From a virus, in IMG/VR virus record IMGVR_UViG_3300031787_011232, positions 1 to 64,000 of that record: a stretch of 64,000 nt of DNA. One strand, given 5' to 3'. The notes beneath the pieces were generated by a model. That model searched no databases. It was not told the DNA's origin and was given only the letters and a program-made list of their open reading frames with translations. The translations under genes and the position numbers were made by a program. Shown one piece after another: positions 44,059 through 52,029 of this stretch. Positions within the stretch are counted from its first letter, which is position 1, and each line of letters begins with the position of its first letter.

Positions 44059-44493
44059 ATGTTTAGGCTATTTAAAGTAATAAAAGAAATTAAACTATAT
44101 TACGAGTATAGAAAAATAATAAGAAAAGAAGAATTAGATTCTCCTAGATGGTCTAAAGCAAATTTGCGTAGGGATTGGATTTATAGAATTTATACTGTTA
44201 TAAATTTGCCTCCTCAAGTAACAATGTCTCCAGATTTTCCTGAAGAATCTAAGCCTTCTTTTGTTATGTCAGAGATTAAACCAGTTAACGATTATTTAAA
44301 GTATCTTAATCTTGAAGAGTTGTTGACCATGTCTATTAATCCGATAGAAGGAACCCAAAATAATTCTTGGCTGATAATTTATCAATTTTTATTTAGACAC
44401 CTTAGCTGGTTATGGATTTTTTATTTATCCCTACAGATAACCGCAATAATTCTTTTAGCTTTCTATTTTCCTTTAATCGTTAGTTCATTTTAA
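44059..44493 (+). CDS. Conserved-looking hypothetical protein with hydrophobic C-terminus
   Basis: The 144-residue protein has WSKANLRRDWIYRIYTVINLPPQV in the middle, a pattern I recall from small uncharacterised T4-like proteins, and a strongly hydrophobic C-terminal helix (LSWLWIFYLSLQITAIILLAFYFPLIV, about residues 114-140) that should be a membrane segment. It starts three bases after the sigma factor and overlaps the nuclease start by one base. Function unknown. Confidence 0.6.
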   Translation: MFRLFKVIKEIKLYYEYRKIIRKEELDSPRWSKANLRRDWIYRIYTVINLPPQVTMSPDFPEESKPSFVMSEIKPVNDYLKYLNLEELLTMSINPIEGTQNNSWLIIYQFLFRHLSWLWIFYLSLQITAIILLAFYFPLIVSSF

Positions 44494-45326
44494 TGACATT
44501 TACTCTAAACAAAGAATACGATCCTAGACTTTTAGAATATAAGAAAGAGATAGATCTTAAATTATCTTTTTTTAAAGACGAAAGATTTAAATTTGAAGAA
44601 AAATCCCACGTTTATACATATTCAGATAAAAAATTTGATTCCGTTACGACATTATTAAAAGTCTTTAAAAAACCTTTTGATAAAGAATATTGGTCAAAAG
44701 AGAAAGGAAAAGAAAGAGGAGTAGACCCTTCCGTTATATTAAATGAATGGGAAGTTAAATCTCAAATATCTATGGATCTTGGAACAAAAGTCCATAAATT
44801 TATAGAAGATTTTTTGAGTGGTCTAGATCCTAACATGGACGAAAATGAAGACCCTATTTATAAAGATAGAATACATAAATTTATTTATATTTACGAAAAT
44901 AGGCTTAAATTCCTTTTACCTTTAGAATCTGAACTCCGTATATTTTGTAGAAAGTGGAGATTGGCAGGAACTATAGATCAGCCTTTTCTTTATTTAGATC
45001 CAAATTTCAAAAATCCTTTTTTAGTATTGGGGGATTGGAAAACTAATGGGGATTTTACCCATGATAATCACCCTAAAGGAAAATATAATAAATTACTTAG
45101 ACCTTTTACTGGATTATATCAAAATCATTTAAATGAATATTCTATACAGATAAGCATGTATAGATTAATGCTTTATGAAGAGTTAGGAATAGAAACACAG
45201 GATGGATTTCTATGTCATATAGGTCCAGATGAACCGGCTAAACTTTATAAGTGTAAAGATCTCAGAGAACCATTGAAAGTTTATTTAGATCACAACAGAA
45301 CTGAATTTGATATTTTTGATGTTTAA
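44493..45326 (+). CDS. PD-(D/E)XK nuclease (RecB/Cas4-like)
   Basis: The 277-residue protein shows the RecB-family nuclease core: GTKVHKFIEDFLSG with H, GTIDQPF (D162), LGDWKTN (D181-x-K183) and QISMYRLML (the Q/Y motif). These residues bind metal and cut DNA. It could process DNA ends during recombination or packaging, or degrade host DNA. It overlaps the membrane-anchored small gene by one base. Confidence 0.82.
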   Translation: MTFTLNKEYDPRLLEYKKEIDLKLSFFKDERFKFEEKSHVYTYSDKKFDSVTTLLKVFKKPFDKEYWSKEKGKERGVDPSVILNEWEVKSQISMDLGTKVHKFIEDFLSGLDPNMDENEDPIYKDRIHKFIYIYENRLKFLLPLESELRIFCRKWRLAGTIDQPFLYLDPNFKNPFLVLGDWKTNGDFTHDNHPKGKYNKLLRPFTGLYQNHLNEYSIQISMYRLMLYEELGIETQDGFLCHIGPDEPAKLYKCKDLREPLKVYLDHNRTEFDIFDV

Positions 45327-45328
45327 TT

Positions 45329-45356
45329 GAAACAATTTTAATATATTTTCTATAAT
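45329..45356 (+). promoter_or_regulatory. Promoter GAAAC-N17-TATAAT
   Basis: GAAAC 45329-45333 (within TTGAAAC), a 17-base spacer and TATAAT 45351-45356, 25 bases before the 174-residue gene. Confidence 0.6.
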
Positions 45357-45381
45357 TTAAAAATAAAAAATAAAAAATAAA

Positions 45382-45906
45382 ATGGCAAAAAAAGAATCAA
45401 CACCTTTAAATTTAAATTCTAATAATTTACCCGGAGGATCTTCTCAAATTGATTTTAATGATTCGGAGATTAATGTTTCGGTAGATCAAGAATTAATAAA
45501 TTCTTTAGAGAAAGAAGTTGAATTAAAGAAAAAAGAAAATAGAGAAAAATTATATGCTATCTCTATGAACAAATCTTTACTTGAAAAATATGAAGATTTT
45601 ATTAGGGAAGAAGCAGAATGGAATTCTACTGAAGCTTTGGGTGTTATTGAGGTTTATAAACAAATACAAAGAATAAAATCCGAAAAAATTAAAGATAATG
45701 TTATTTACATGGGAGCTCTTCCTGTAGAAGCAACTCATTATTTTTTAAACAAAGTTAAAGGAGTTGGAGTAGAACAAGCTAATAATTTTATTGAATTGTA
45801 CAGATCTTTCGATCAAGTACTTAAAGATGTTAAAACTGATAATCAAATCTTACAGGATTTAGAAAAGAAACTTGCTGCGGCTATGCAAGGTATTTCTTTA
45901 GGTTAG
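45382..45906 (+). CDS. Hypothetical helical protein, monocistronic
   Basis: The 174-residue protein has a disordered, Asn/Ser-rich N-terminus (to about 30) and then helices (SLEKEVELKKKENREKL and onwards) with an alanine-rich end. It has its own GAAAC-class promoter and its own terminator, so it is a single-gene unit, probably expressed strongly and early. No family is recognised. Confidence 0.65.
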   Translation: MAKKESTPLNLNSNNLPGGSSQIDFNDSEINVSVDQELINSLEKEVELKKKENREKLYAISMNKSLLEKYEDFIREEAEWNSTEALGVIEVYKQIQRIKSEKIKDNVIYMGALPVEATHYFLNKVKGVGVEQANNFIELYRSFDQVLKDVKTDNQILQDLEKKLAAAMQGISLG

Positions 45907-45928
45907 TTTTTTCTTTTATAATTCGTTT

Positions 45929-45960
45929 AAGCCAAGGAGAATTTCTTCTTGGCTTTTTTA
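45929..45960 (+). terminator. Rho-independent terminator
   Basis: AAGCCAAG (45929-45936) pairs with CTTGGCTT (45948-45955) across an 11-base loop, followed by a T-run. Confidence 0.88.
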
Positions 45961-45975
45961 ATGATATAAGTAATG

Positions 45976-45983
45976 GATATATA
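45976..45983 (+). promoter_or_regulatory. Putative late promoter GATATATA
   Basis: The box ends 14 bases before the ATG at 45998 and directly follows the terminator. Confidence 0.6.
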
Positions 45984-45997
45984 TAGAAAATAAAAAT

Positions 45998-46282
45998 ATG
46001 AAAACAATAGAAAAAATTAAAAATTATTCATGGGCGATTACTTTAGTACTTATTCTTTTCGTCTTAATGAGACAGTGCGGGGTTAATAGAGATATCGACA
46101 GAATGGAAAAATCTGTTAAATCGATTAATAATAGGGTAGATTCTTTAGAAATACCTAATAAGGAAGAGATAAGAAAAGAAATGAATGAAACTATGTTTAA
46201 TTTTCTCATTTATGAAGATGATTTCGATAAAGGAAAAGCTTCTCTTTCGGATATAAAATCTAAAATAAATACCCAAAAATAA
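45998..46282 (+). CDS. Small membrane-anchored coiled-coil protein
   Basis: The 94-residue protein has one N-terminal membrane segment (about residues 11-27: SWAITLVLILFVLMRQC) followed by a coiled-coil-like charged region (RDIDRMEKSVKSINNRVDSLE). The topology resembles small phage membrane proteins such as spanin or anti-holin components, but no motif confirms that. A late box precedes it and the next gene is a polytopic membrane protein. Confidence 0.65.
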   Translation: MKTIEKIKNYSWAITLVLILFVLMRQCGVNRDIDRMEKSVKSINNRVDSLEIPNKEEIRKEMNETMFNFLIYEDDFDKGKASLSDIKSKINTQK

Positions 46283-46287
46283 TTTAT

Positions 46288-46911
46288 ATGAAAAATAAAG
46301 GAGTCCACATATTTATAATATCGACCTTTGTTTTGCTTTATTTGGTAGTCTCTATCATCTCAACTATACACGTTATAGATTTTTTTGATTTAACCAACCC
46401 AAGGTGGCTTTCTGTTTTTTTAGCTATAGCTTTTGAAATAGGGGCAGCTGCTTCTTTAGCTTCTATAATTGTTCTGGATAAAATGAACAAATTTATAGTT
46501 TGGTCTTTATTTTTTATTTTAACTGCAATGCAAGCTATAGGAAATACCTATTTTGCATATACCCATTTATCTGATTTTTCTTCTTGGAGCGAACTTTTTG
46601 GACTTTCGGAGGAAGAACCGATATTCCAAAAAAGAATACTTGCTATAATAAGTGGGGCTATACTTCCTTTGGTTTCTCTGGGATTTATAAAAGCATTAGT
46701 TGATTATATCAGACCTGGGAAAAAAGAAGAACTTTTAGAAGAAAAGGAAGAAACAATAGATCCTGTAATAAATTCCGAAGAAATTGAAATCCCCGGAGAA
46801 AAATTAGAGAACGATCCCCAGCAATTACAAGAAAACAAAGATAAACCAGAGGGAGCTAGAAAATTAAAGGATACCATTTATTATGATTTAGACCCAACAA
46901 AAATATCCTAA
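46288..46911 (+). CDS. Polytopic membrane protein
   Basis: The 207-residue protein has about four hydrophobic segments (8-30, 39-62, 66-88 and about 112-135) and an acidic, cytoplasm-like tail from about 145. It lies five bases downstream of the small membrane-anchored gene in a late operon. A lysis or envelope-modifying role is possible from the pairing and timing, but no holin family is recognised. Confidence 0.6.
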   Translation: MKNKGVHIFIISTFVLLYLVVSIISTIHVIDFFDLTNPRWLSVFLAIAFEIGAAASLASIIVLDKMNKFIVWSLFFILTAMQAIGNTYFAYTHLSDFSSWSELFGLSEEEPIFQKRILAIISGAILPLVSLGFIKALVDYIRPGKKEELLEEKEETIDPVINSEEIEIPGEKLENDPQQLQENKDKPEGARKLKDTIYYDLDPTKIS

Positions 46912-46912
46912 T

Positions 46913-47584
46913 ATGATAGACCAGAATGATGAAATATTAAATATAGACGGGGGTAGCTCTTTAAATTCTAGCCCAGAAATATCCGGGGGAGATTCTTCTT
47001 ATCCTTTAAGTCCTCAGTCTTCTGGATCTACAGGAGGATTTTTTACCAATTATACCAATGTTGCTTTATTAAATAGGGATCTAAGAAGAATAAATGCAAC
47101 TTTTAGAAGATTTAACGATTCTCCTAAAGTTAAATTTATAAAAGAATATTACTCAGTAATAAGAAAAGAAGAGACTATGGATAAAATATCTCTTGCAGAT
47201 TTTTTCCATCCTTTACAATCTTTTTCGGATTACCAAAAACAAACTATAGTAATAGATCCATTAACTACGATAAATTTAGATCCTTCCTTTTATTCTACGG
47301 AAGGAGAGGTTTCTTTAATAGTAGCTAAAGCAGAATATCTTCCAGAAGCAGAAAATAATGAGAAAATTTTATTTTGGGATTATGGAAATACCCCGAGAAA
47401 AATTATGGGATCTATTATGATATTGTCAGGAGCTATAAAAAATGGTTCTTCTTGGCACGGATGGGACGTAGATCCATTTTCGGATTACGAACATTCTTCT
47501 CCCCCGGATATAAACGAGGGAGGAATATCTTTCACTAATCCCACAGAAAAGACCGTAAAATTAACCATTTTAACCGCTAACTAA
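46913..47584 (+). CDS. Putative virion protein, paralogue of next gene
   Basis: The 223-residue protein has a Ser/Gly-rich N-terminus (to about 45) and then a beta-rich fold with VSLIVAKAEYLPEAE, ILFWDYGNTPRKIMGSIMILSG and GGISFTNPTEKTVKLTIL. The next gene has the same order of strands, so the two are homologous. The late operon and overlap of one base support joint assembly. Possibly fibre or baseplate accessory proteins; function unknown. Confidence 0.6.
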   Translation: MIDQNDEILNIDGGSSLNSSPEISGGDSSYPLSPQSSGSTGGFFTNYTNVALLNRDLRRINATFRRFNDSPKVKFIKEYYSVIRKEETMDKISLADFFHPLQSFSDYQKQTIVIDPLTTINLDPSFYSTEGEVSLIVAKAEYLPEAENNEKILFWDYGNTPRKIMGSIMILSGAIKNGSSWHGWDVDPFSDYEHSSPPDINEGGISFTNPTEKTVKLTILTAN

Positions 47585-48069
47585 TGGCAACTAGACCTGT
47601 AAAATGCCCATATGATGAAGATTCCGGATTTAGATTTAATAGAGGATTTTTAGTTTTAGATACCCCTACTACAAATTATCCGGAAAAATTTATTAGAATG
47701 GACGATATATTTGAAGAAATAACTTCTTATTCTAAACTTAAAATAAATCTTCCGCCTTCTTCTTGTTATCTTTTAAGCCAAACCGATATATCAGACAGCG
47801 AAGGATTTGTAAATTTCATATTAGTAAAATCCACTTTTCCGGAAGGTACTTTAGAGACCAGAAAATATTTAACCTGGGAATATGACGGGGGAATTTACAA
47901 TATGGGAAAAATTATGTTACTTACAGGATCTGATATTACCGATGTTTCTTCCCAGCCGTTAGGGTGGAATATATCTCAGCCGGGAACCGTTTACGATAAT
48001 GGAGGAATAATATTTTGTAATCCCCATTCAGATATAACAATTAAATTAGAAATTCTTGTTGCAAGATAA
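47584..48069 (+). CDS. Putative virion protein, paralogue of previous gene
   Basis: The 161-residue protein mirrors the upstream one: FVNFILVKSTFPEGT, YLTWEYDGGIYNMGKIMLLTGS and GGIIFCNPHSDITIKLEIL. It lacks the Ser/Gly-rich extension. The stop-start overlap ATAATGG style of coupling (one base) suggests equal synthesis. Function unknown. Confidence 0.6.
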   Translation: MATRPVKCPYDEDSGFRFNRGFLVLDTPTTNYPEKFIRMDDIFEEITSYSKLKINLPPSSCYLLSQTDISDSEGFVNFILVKSTFPEGTLETRKYLTWEYDGGIYNMGKIMLLTGSDITDVSSQPLGWNISQPGTVYDNGGIIFCNPHSDITIKLEILVAR

Positions 48070-48097
48070 TAAATTCTAATTTTTTTATTTTGGAAAA

Positions 48098-48105
48098 GAT
48101 ATATA
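48098..48105 (+). promoter_or_regulatory. Putative late promoter GATATATA
   Basis: The box ends 24 bases before the ATG of the 722-residue gene. Confidence 0.6.
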
Positions 48106-48129
48106 GATCACAACTTAAATAGACAAAAA

Positions 48130-50298
48130 ATGGATTTCGTAAATCAAATTAAAAAATTAAAAGATCTAACAAAATCTCCTAAAGTTAGAGAATTGTGCGA
48201 GAGCTATCTAAATGGAGGAATGAAATTGGATCCAGAATCTTTTTTTAATCAAATCAATGAAGAAGATTCTAATTTTTCTGATAATATAAAAGAGCATGTA
48301 GATGCTATTAAAAACGAACAAGCAGAGATATCTAGAAGATCTGCTCAGCAGCTAATGGAACACTGGGAAGGAGTTAAAAATTTATCTTTAGATAATAGTG
48401 GAACTTTCCTTAACAATAAACCTAGCAATTCTTTAAATGAATCATTAGTTGAAAAATTAGAAGATTTATCATTGGTTGACGGTAGCGTTAAATCTTTCAG
48501 AGAAGCTCAAAAATTAAATAACCTTGGAATTTTAGAATCTTTAGAATTTTTAAAAAGTAAAGCTGTATATTCATATCCTCAAACCAAAATAATATGTGAG
48601 CAATTTAGAAATTTGGTACAGGACAGGGGAATTAAAGAATTTTTATTGGCAGAATCCTACTTGAATGAGCTTTCTAAAATAGGATGGGATTCTGATGTAA
48701 AAGATGTCATAGAAACAATATCGGAAAAAACAAAAAGATATTCTAGAGAGATTGAAGTTTCTAAAGTATTAGAAAATTTAAGAAACGGGGGTAGTAGAAA
48801 TTTCTATTCGGATTTGATAGACGATTTAGATTCTTGGTTAGTTACTGAAAATAAATCAACAGATCTTTTATTGAAAAAAATAAAAAGATGGGAATTTAAC
48901 CCGGTGATTAGAAATTTATCAAATTCTATAAAAATTAATGAATCTAGAAATAGCGGTTATTTAAATTTACCTAGAGTTAGCCAAGGAGAATCTAGAGTAG
49001 AATCTTTATTTGCCCCGGTATTAATCGAAGAGGGAAGAACAGTATTTCCTTTAGGGGGAGATTTATTTTCTGGTGGATATACCGGATTTAATAGACTTAG
49101 CGAATCGGAAATTAAAAAAACAGTTCCTAGTTCTTATTTGAATCTACTTTCTATTTGTTCTAAACCTAATATTAGAATAGATGAAAATGGAGCTTATATT
49201 GCTATTGGAAAAAATACTATAAAAATAGTAGAAGAAGGAACTAAAAATTCTGTTTATCTAGGAAAAAGTAAATTAAATTTTAGAAATAGTGTGGATCTTG
49301 CAAAAATAGTAGGATTAGAAGTTACTTCGAATCTAGGAATGATGGAAAGTACTTTAGTCAACGATGTAGTTACTATCTATGAAAATTATGATAGCATCGT
49401 AGAACTGGATTTTGCAAAATCTATAATTTCTAATATCTATGAAGGAGTTTCTATAAACTTAATAAAATGGGAAAACCAAATTTACCTTCAGAAGGTAAAT
49501 GAATCTATGAGAGAAAAATCCCTATATAAAGTAAATGGATCTCAAGCAGTTAAAGCGGTTAAGGATTATTTAAGATATGATATATCGGAAGGTCTTACAG
49601 AATTTTTAGAAGGAGATTATAAGAGAAAATCTATTATGATAAATGACAGAAATGAAATTCTAAATAACATTACCATAATAGAATCTGAGATAGAAAAGAT
49701 AGAAAGATTTTTTGAGAGCAAACCTGAATTAAAAGAAAGCCAAGAACTAAAATCAGCTCATTACAGTTTATCTAAAGAATTATCAGTACTTAGAGAAAAA
49801 TGGAACCATTTAAATATCGAAATAGAAAGAGTAGAAGACAATCTCGTTGAAATTGATGATGATATTTTCGAAGATGAAAAATTTAAAATAGGAGATTTTG
49901 TTAAAGTCAAAGAATCAGGAGAAACTGGAAAAGTTCTATCTGTAGACGGAAGTTCTGGTAGATATACAGTTTTATTGGATAGCGGAAAAACTTCAGATTA
50001 CACGGTAGGAGAAATATCAGATTTAGAAGAAGCTTTAAATAAAGCAGCAGAGGAAAATGAGGAAGAATCAGATGAGGACGGAGAAGAAGGAATTAAGGAA
50101 GCAAGAAAAATAAGCAAATCTGAATTGAATAAACAAAGAGGGTATTTAGGAAAATTTAAAGATTCTCATGGATTCTCCGTAGCTCCTGGAAAAAAAGAAA
50201 AGATAGGATTTGAACTTAAGAATTCAACTTTAGACATAGATCATAATCACGGATACAATACAACTCTTAACGAAGAAGAGTTACTAAAAAAAAAGTAG
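48130..50298 (+). CDS. Large hypothetical virion-type protein with SH3/KOW-like domain
   Basis: The 722-residue protein is helical in its first 280 residues and mixed thereafter. Residues about 583-625 (KFKIGDFVKVKESGETGKVLSVDG ... LLDSGKTSDYTV) look like an SH3/KOW-type barrel, followed by a very acidic linker (EENEEESDEDGEEG). No catalytic motif is recognised. The late box suggests a virion protein. The stop lies just after an A9 run; a -1 shift there adds about 50 residues before the next terminator. Confidence 0.6.
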   Translation: MDFVNQIKKLKDLTKSPKVRELCESYLNGGMKLDPESFFNQINEEDSNFSDNIKEHVDAIKNEQAEISRRSAQQLMEHWEGVKNLSLDNSGTFLNNKPSNSLNESLVEKLEDLSLVDGSVKSFREAQKLNNLGILESLEFLKSKAVYSYPQTKIICEQFRNLVQDRGIKEFLLAESYLNELSKIGWDSDVKDVIETISEKTKRYSREIEVSKVLENLRNGGSRNFYSDLIDDLDSWLVTENKSTDLLLKKIKRWEFNPVIRNLSNSIKINESRNSGYLNLPRVSQGESRVESLFAPVLIEEGRTVFPLGGDLFSGGYTGFNRLSESEIKKTVPSSYLNLLSICSKPNIRIDENGAYIAIGKNTIKIVEEGTKNSVYLGKSKLNFRNSVDLAKIVGLEVTSNLGMMESTLVNDVVTIYENYDSIVELDFAKSIISNIYEGVSINLIKWENQIYLQKVNESMREKSLYKVNGSQAVKAVKDYLRYDISEGLTEFLEGDYKRKSIMINDRNEILNNITIIESEIEKIERFFESKPELKESQELKSAHYSLSKELSVLREKWNHLNIEIERVEDNLVEIDDDIFEDEKFKIGDFVKVKESGETGKVLSVDGSSGRYTVLLDSGKTSDYTVGEISDLEEALNKAAEENEEESDEDGEEGIKEARKISKSELNKQRGYLGKFKDSHGFSVAPGKKEKIGFELKNSTLDIDHNHGYNTTLNEEELLKKK

Positions 50299-50447
50299 AT
50301 CGTAATTTTTATTTTGCTCCTTCATTTAAAAATCAAAAAGAAACAAAAGAAAAATTTGATCAAGATCTTTCCCGATTCATGTCAAGAGCTCCAAAGGAAT
50401 CCACTAATAAAAAAATAGAAGAAGAAGGAGAAGAAAAAACAAAATAA
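50286..50447 (+). other. A9 run and -1 frame extension of the 722-residue ORF
   Basis: Nine A (50286-50294) precede AAG TAG. In the -1 frame, coding continues V-D-R-N-F-Y-F-A-P-S-F through about 50 codons to TAA 50445-50447, immediately before a terminator. No start codon with good context exists for a separate gene (ATG 50380 gives only 22 codons). Slippage or a homopolymer sequencing error are both possible. Confidence 0.5.
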
Positions 50448-50475
50448 AAAAAGGGAATCTTAGGATTCCTTTTTT
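50448..50475 (+). terminator. Rho-independent terminator
   Basis: GGAATC (50454-50459), loop TTAG, GATTCC (50464-50469), with A-run before and T-run after. Confidence 0.85.
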
Positions 50476-50532
50476 CTTGATCGAAATTTTTCATTTTTTT
50501 CTTACTACAAACTCTAATAACAAAAAACAAAA

Positions 50533-50892
50533 ATGGCTAAAATATACGTAAAAAACAAAGACCTACTAGCGGCATTTAAAGATTCTAAAGAAAAAGGAAG
50601 TCTTAATCCGGAAATAGTGGGAATGTTTTATCTTATAATAGATGGAATATCTAAAAAAATGTCTTATAAAGATCCATCGGATAAAGAAGATTGCATGGCT
50701 TTTGCGATGGAAGATCTTTGTAAATATTGGGATAGATTCAATCCCGATAAATCGGACAATGCATTTTCTTATTTTACCCAGATAGCAAAAAATGGATTTG
50801 CAAAAGGATGGAAAAAAATACACCCTCCAAAAAATCCAAAAACTATACCATTTAGTTATATCACGGGGGAAGATAATACATATAATGTATAA
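50533..50892 (+). CDS. 55: gp55-like late sigma factor
   Basis: The 119-residue protein matches the core of T4 gp55: an N-terminal V-K-N-K-D-L-L-A-A-F segment like gp55's N-N-K-E-L-L-Q-A, YLIIDGISKKMSYKDPSDKEDCMAFAMEDLCKYWDRFNPDK and NAFSYFTQIAKNGFAKGWKK. These form a sigma region 2 that binds RNA polymerase and the late -10 element. It is shorter than T4 gp55 (185) because the C-terminal clamp-binding tail is reduced. It should read the GATATATA boxes in this window (inference). Confidence 0.75.
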   Translation: MAKIYVKNKDLLAAFKDSKEKGSLNPEIVGMFYLIIDGISKKMSYKDPSDKEDCMAFAMEDLCKYWDRFNPDKSDNAFSYFTQIAKNGFAKGWKKIHPPKNPKTIPFSYITGEDNTYNV

Positions 50893-50896
50893 TTTA

Positions 50897-50904
50897 GATA
50901 AATA
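50897..50904 (+). promoter_or_regulatory. Putative late promoter GATAAATA
   Basis: The variant box ends 17 bases before the gp4 start, just after the gp55-like stop codon. Confidence 0.52.
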
Positions 50905-50921
50905 GATCATAAAAAAGATCT

Positions 50922-51407
50922 ATGACGGATATAAAAAAAGTAAAACCCAACGGAGAATACAAATCTGGTAAATTTGTACCAAAAAATCCAGATAAATACA
51001 TAGGAGATATACATAATATCATATTTAGATCGTCGTGGGAGCAAAGATTTTGTATTTACTGTGATACCAATGAATCTATAATAAAATGGAGCTCCGAGCC
51101 TCTAAAGATCCCGTACTACAATCCATTAGATAAAAAAGAACACGAGTATAATGTGGATTTCTATATGAAAACTTTAAAGAATGACGGGGAAGAACAGGAA
51201 TGGATAATAGAAATAAAACCGGAAAAACAAACCCAAAAACCGGTTTATGAGGGGAATATGACAACAGCTAAACTTAAAGCCTACAATAGAAATATGCAGA
51301 TATGGATAACTAACCAATCCAAATTTAAAGCTGCAAAATTATGGGCAGAACAAAGAGGGTTTAGGTTTGGAGTCATTAATGAAAATTTTTTATTTAAGGG
51401 TAAATGA
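50922..51407 (+). CDS. 4: Head completion protein gp4
   Basis: The 161-residue protein follows T4 gp4 (150 residues) closely: GKFVPKNPDKYIGD, RSSWEQRFCIYCD, IIKWSSEPLKIPYYNP, YNVDFYMKTL, WIIEIKPEKQTQKPV and KAAKLWAEQRGFRFG. The D-x10-E-x-K arrangement is that of a PD-(D/E)XK-type nuclease fold. gp4 acts late in head maturation, closing the filled head before neck joining. It overlaps the next gene by four bases. Confidence 0.9.
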   Translation: MTDIKKVKPNGEYKSGKFVPKNPDKYIGDIHNIIFRSSWEQRFCIYCDTNESIIKWSSEPLKIPYYNPLDKKEHEYNVDFYMKTLKNDGEEQEWIIEIKPEKQTQKPVYEGNMTTAKLKAYNRNMQIWITNQSKFKAAKLWAEQRGFRFGVINENFLFKGK

Positions 51408-52000
51408 AAAACTTCGAAGAATTATTAAAAGAATATTCTTACGAATATAAAAGCCAAGAAGGCAGAATAAAGGAATCTAATAATTTTTTTTCTAAGAATT
51501 ATTTAGAAAATTCTAAATATTCTTCCTTTTCTCTTCCTTTTGTTCCTGGGATTATTTATTCTTTTCAATATAAAACCCCGGCCAAGATATCCGAAAAAAG
51601 AAAATTTATAAATAGAAATCCTATTTTTTTATTTTTAAACTACACTAAAAGCCAAGAATACGGGAACATTTTACACGGAATAGATCTTTCTACTTCTCCT
51701 TACGAGGCTAGAGAAGTTATTTTATCTAGAATCTGGAATTTATTTAAGGAGAAAATATCCAAAAATAGTAATCCTAAAGAAAAAAAAGAAGCTCTTCCTT
51801 TATCTCCTGAAAATTTAGATTCTATTTTAAATAAAACCGGATATAGAAAATCTATTTTTGGATTTAAATATGAATATTTTTACAACACAAAAGAGATAAA
51901 ATCCGAGGATTGGGTGAGAATTCCCTTTTTAGAACTAAATACGTTCGAGGGCCTGAGTTCTTTTGAGATATATAAAGAATATAAATCGAAATTAAAATAA
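51404..52000 (+). CDS. Hypothetical virion-type protein next to gp4
   Basis: The 198-residue protein has FVPGIIYSFQYKTPAK and INRNPIFLFLNYTKSQEYGNILHGIDLS in its middle. This pattern recalls small T4-like proteins encoded near head-completion genes, but I cannot name it. It is basic and beta/alpha mixed, with no catalytic motif. Translation is coupled to gp4 (ATGA), implying a head or DNA-end role by context. In T4 gp53 follows gp4, but similarity to gp53 is not visible. Confidence 0.55.
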   Translation: MKNFEELLKEYSYEYKSQEGRIKESNNFFSKNYLENSKYSSFSLPFVPGIIYSFQYKTPAKISEKRKFINRNPIFLFLNYTKSQEYGNILHGIDLSTSPYEAREVILSRIWNLFKEKISKNSNPKEKKEALPLSPENLDSILNKTGYRKSIFGFKYEYFYNTKEIKSEDWVRIPFLELNTFEGLSSFEIYKEYKSKLK

Positions 52001-52005
52001 AAAAA

Positions 52006-52020
52006 TAGGTATAATACCTA
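52006..52020. promoter_or_regulatory. 15-bp palindrome TAGGTAT-A-ATACCTA upstream of portal
   Basis: Perfect 7-bp arms flank one base, nine bases before the portal ATG. It contains TATAAT at its centre, so it may be an operator over a -10 element. There is no T-run. Confidence 0.45.
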
Positions 52021-52029
52021 ATATCAATT

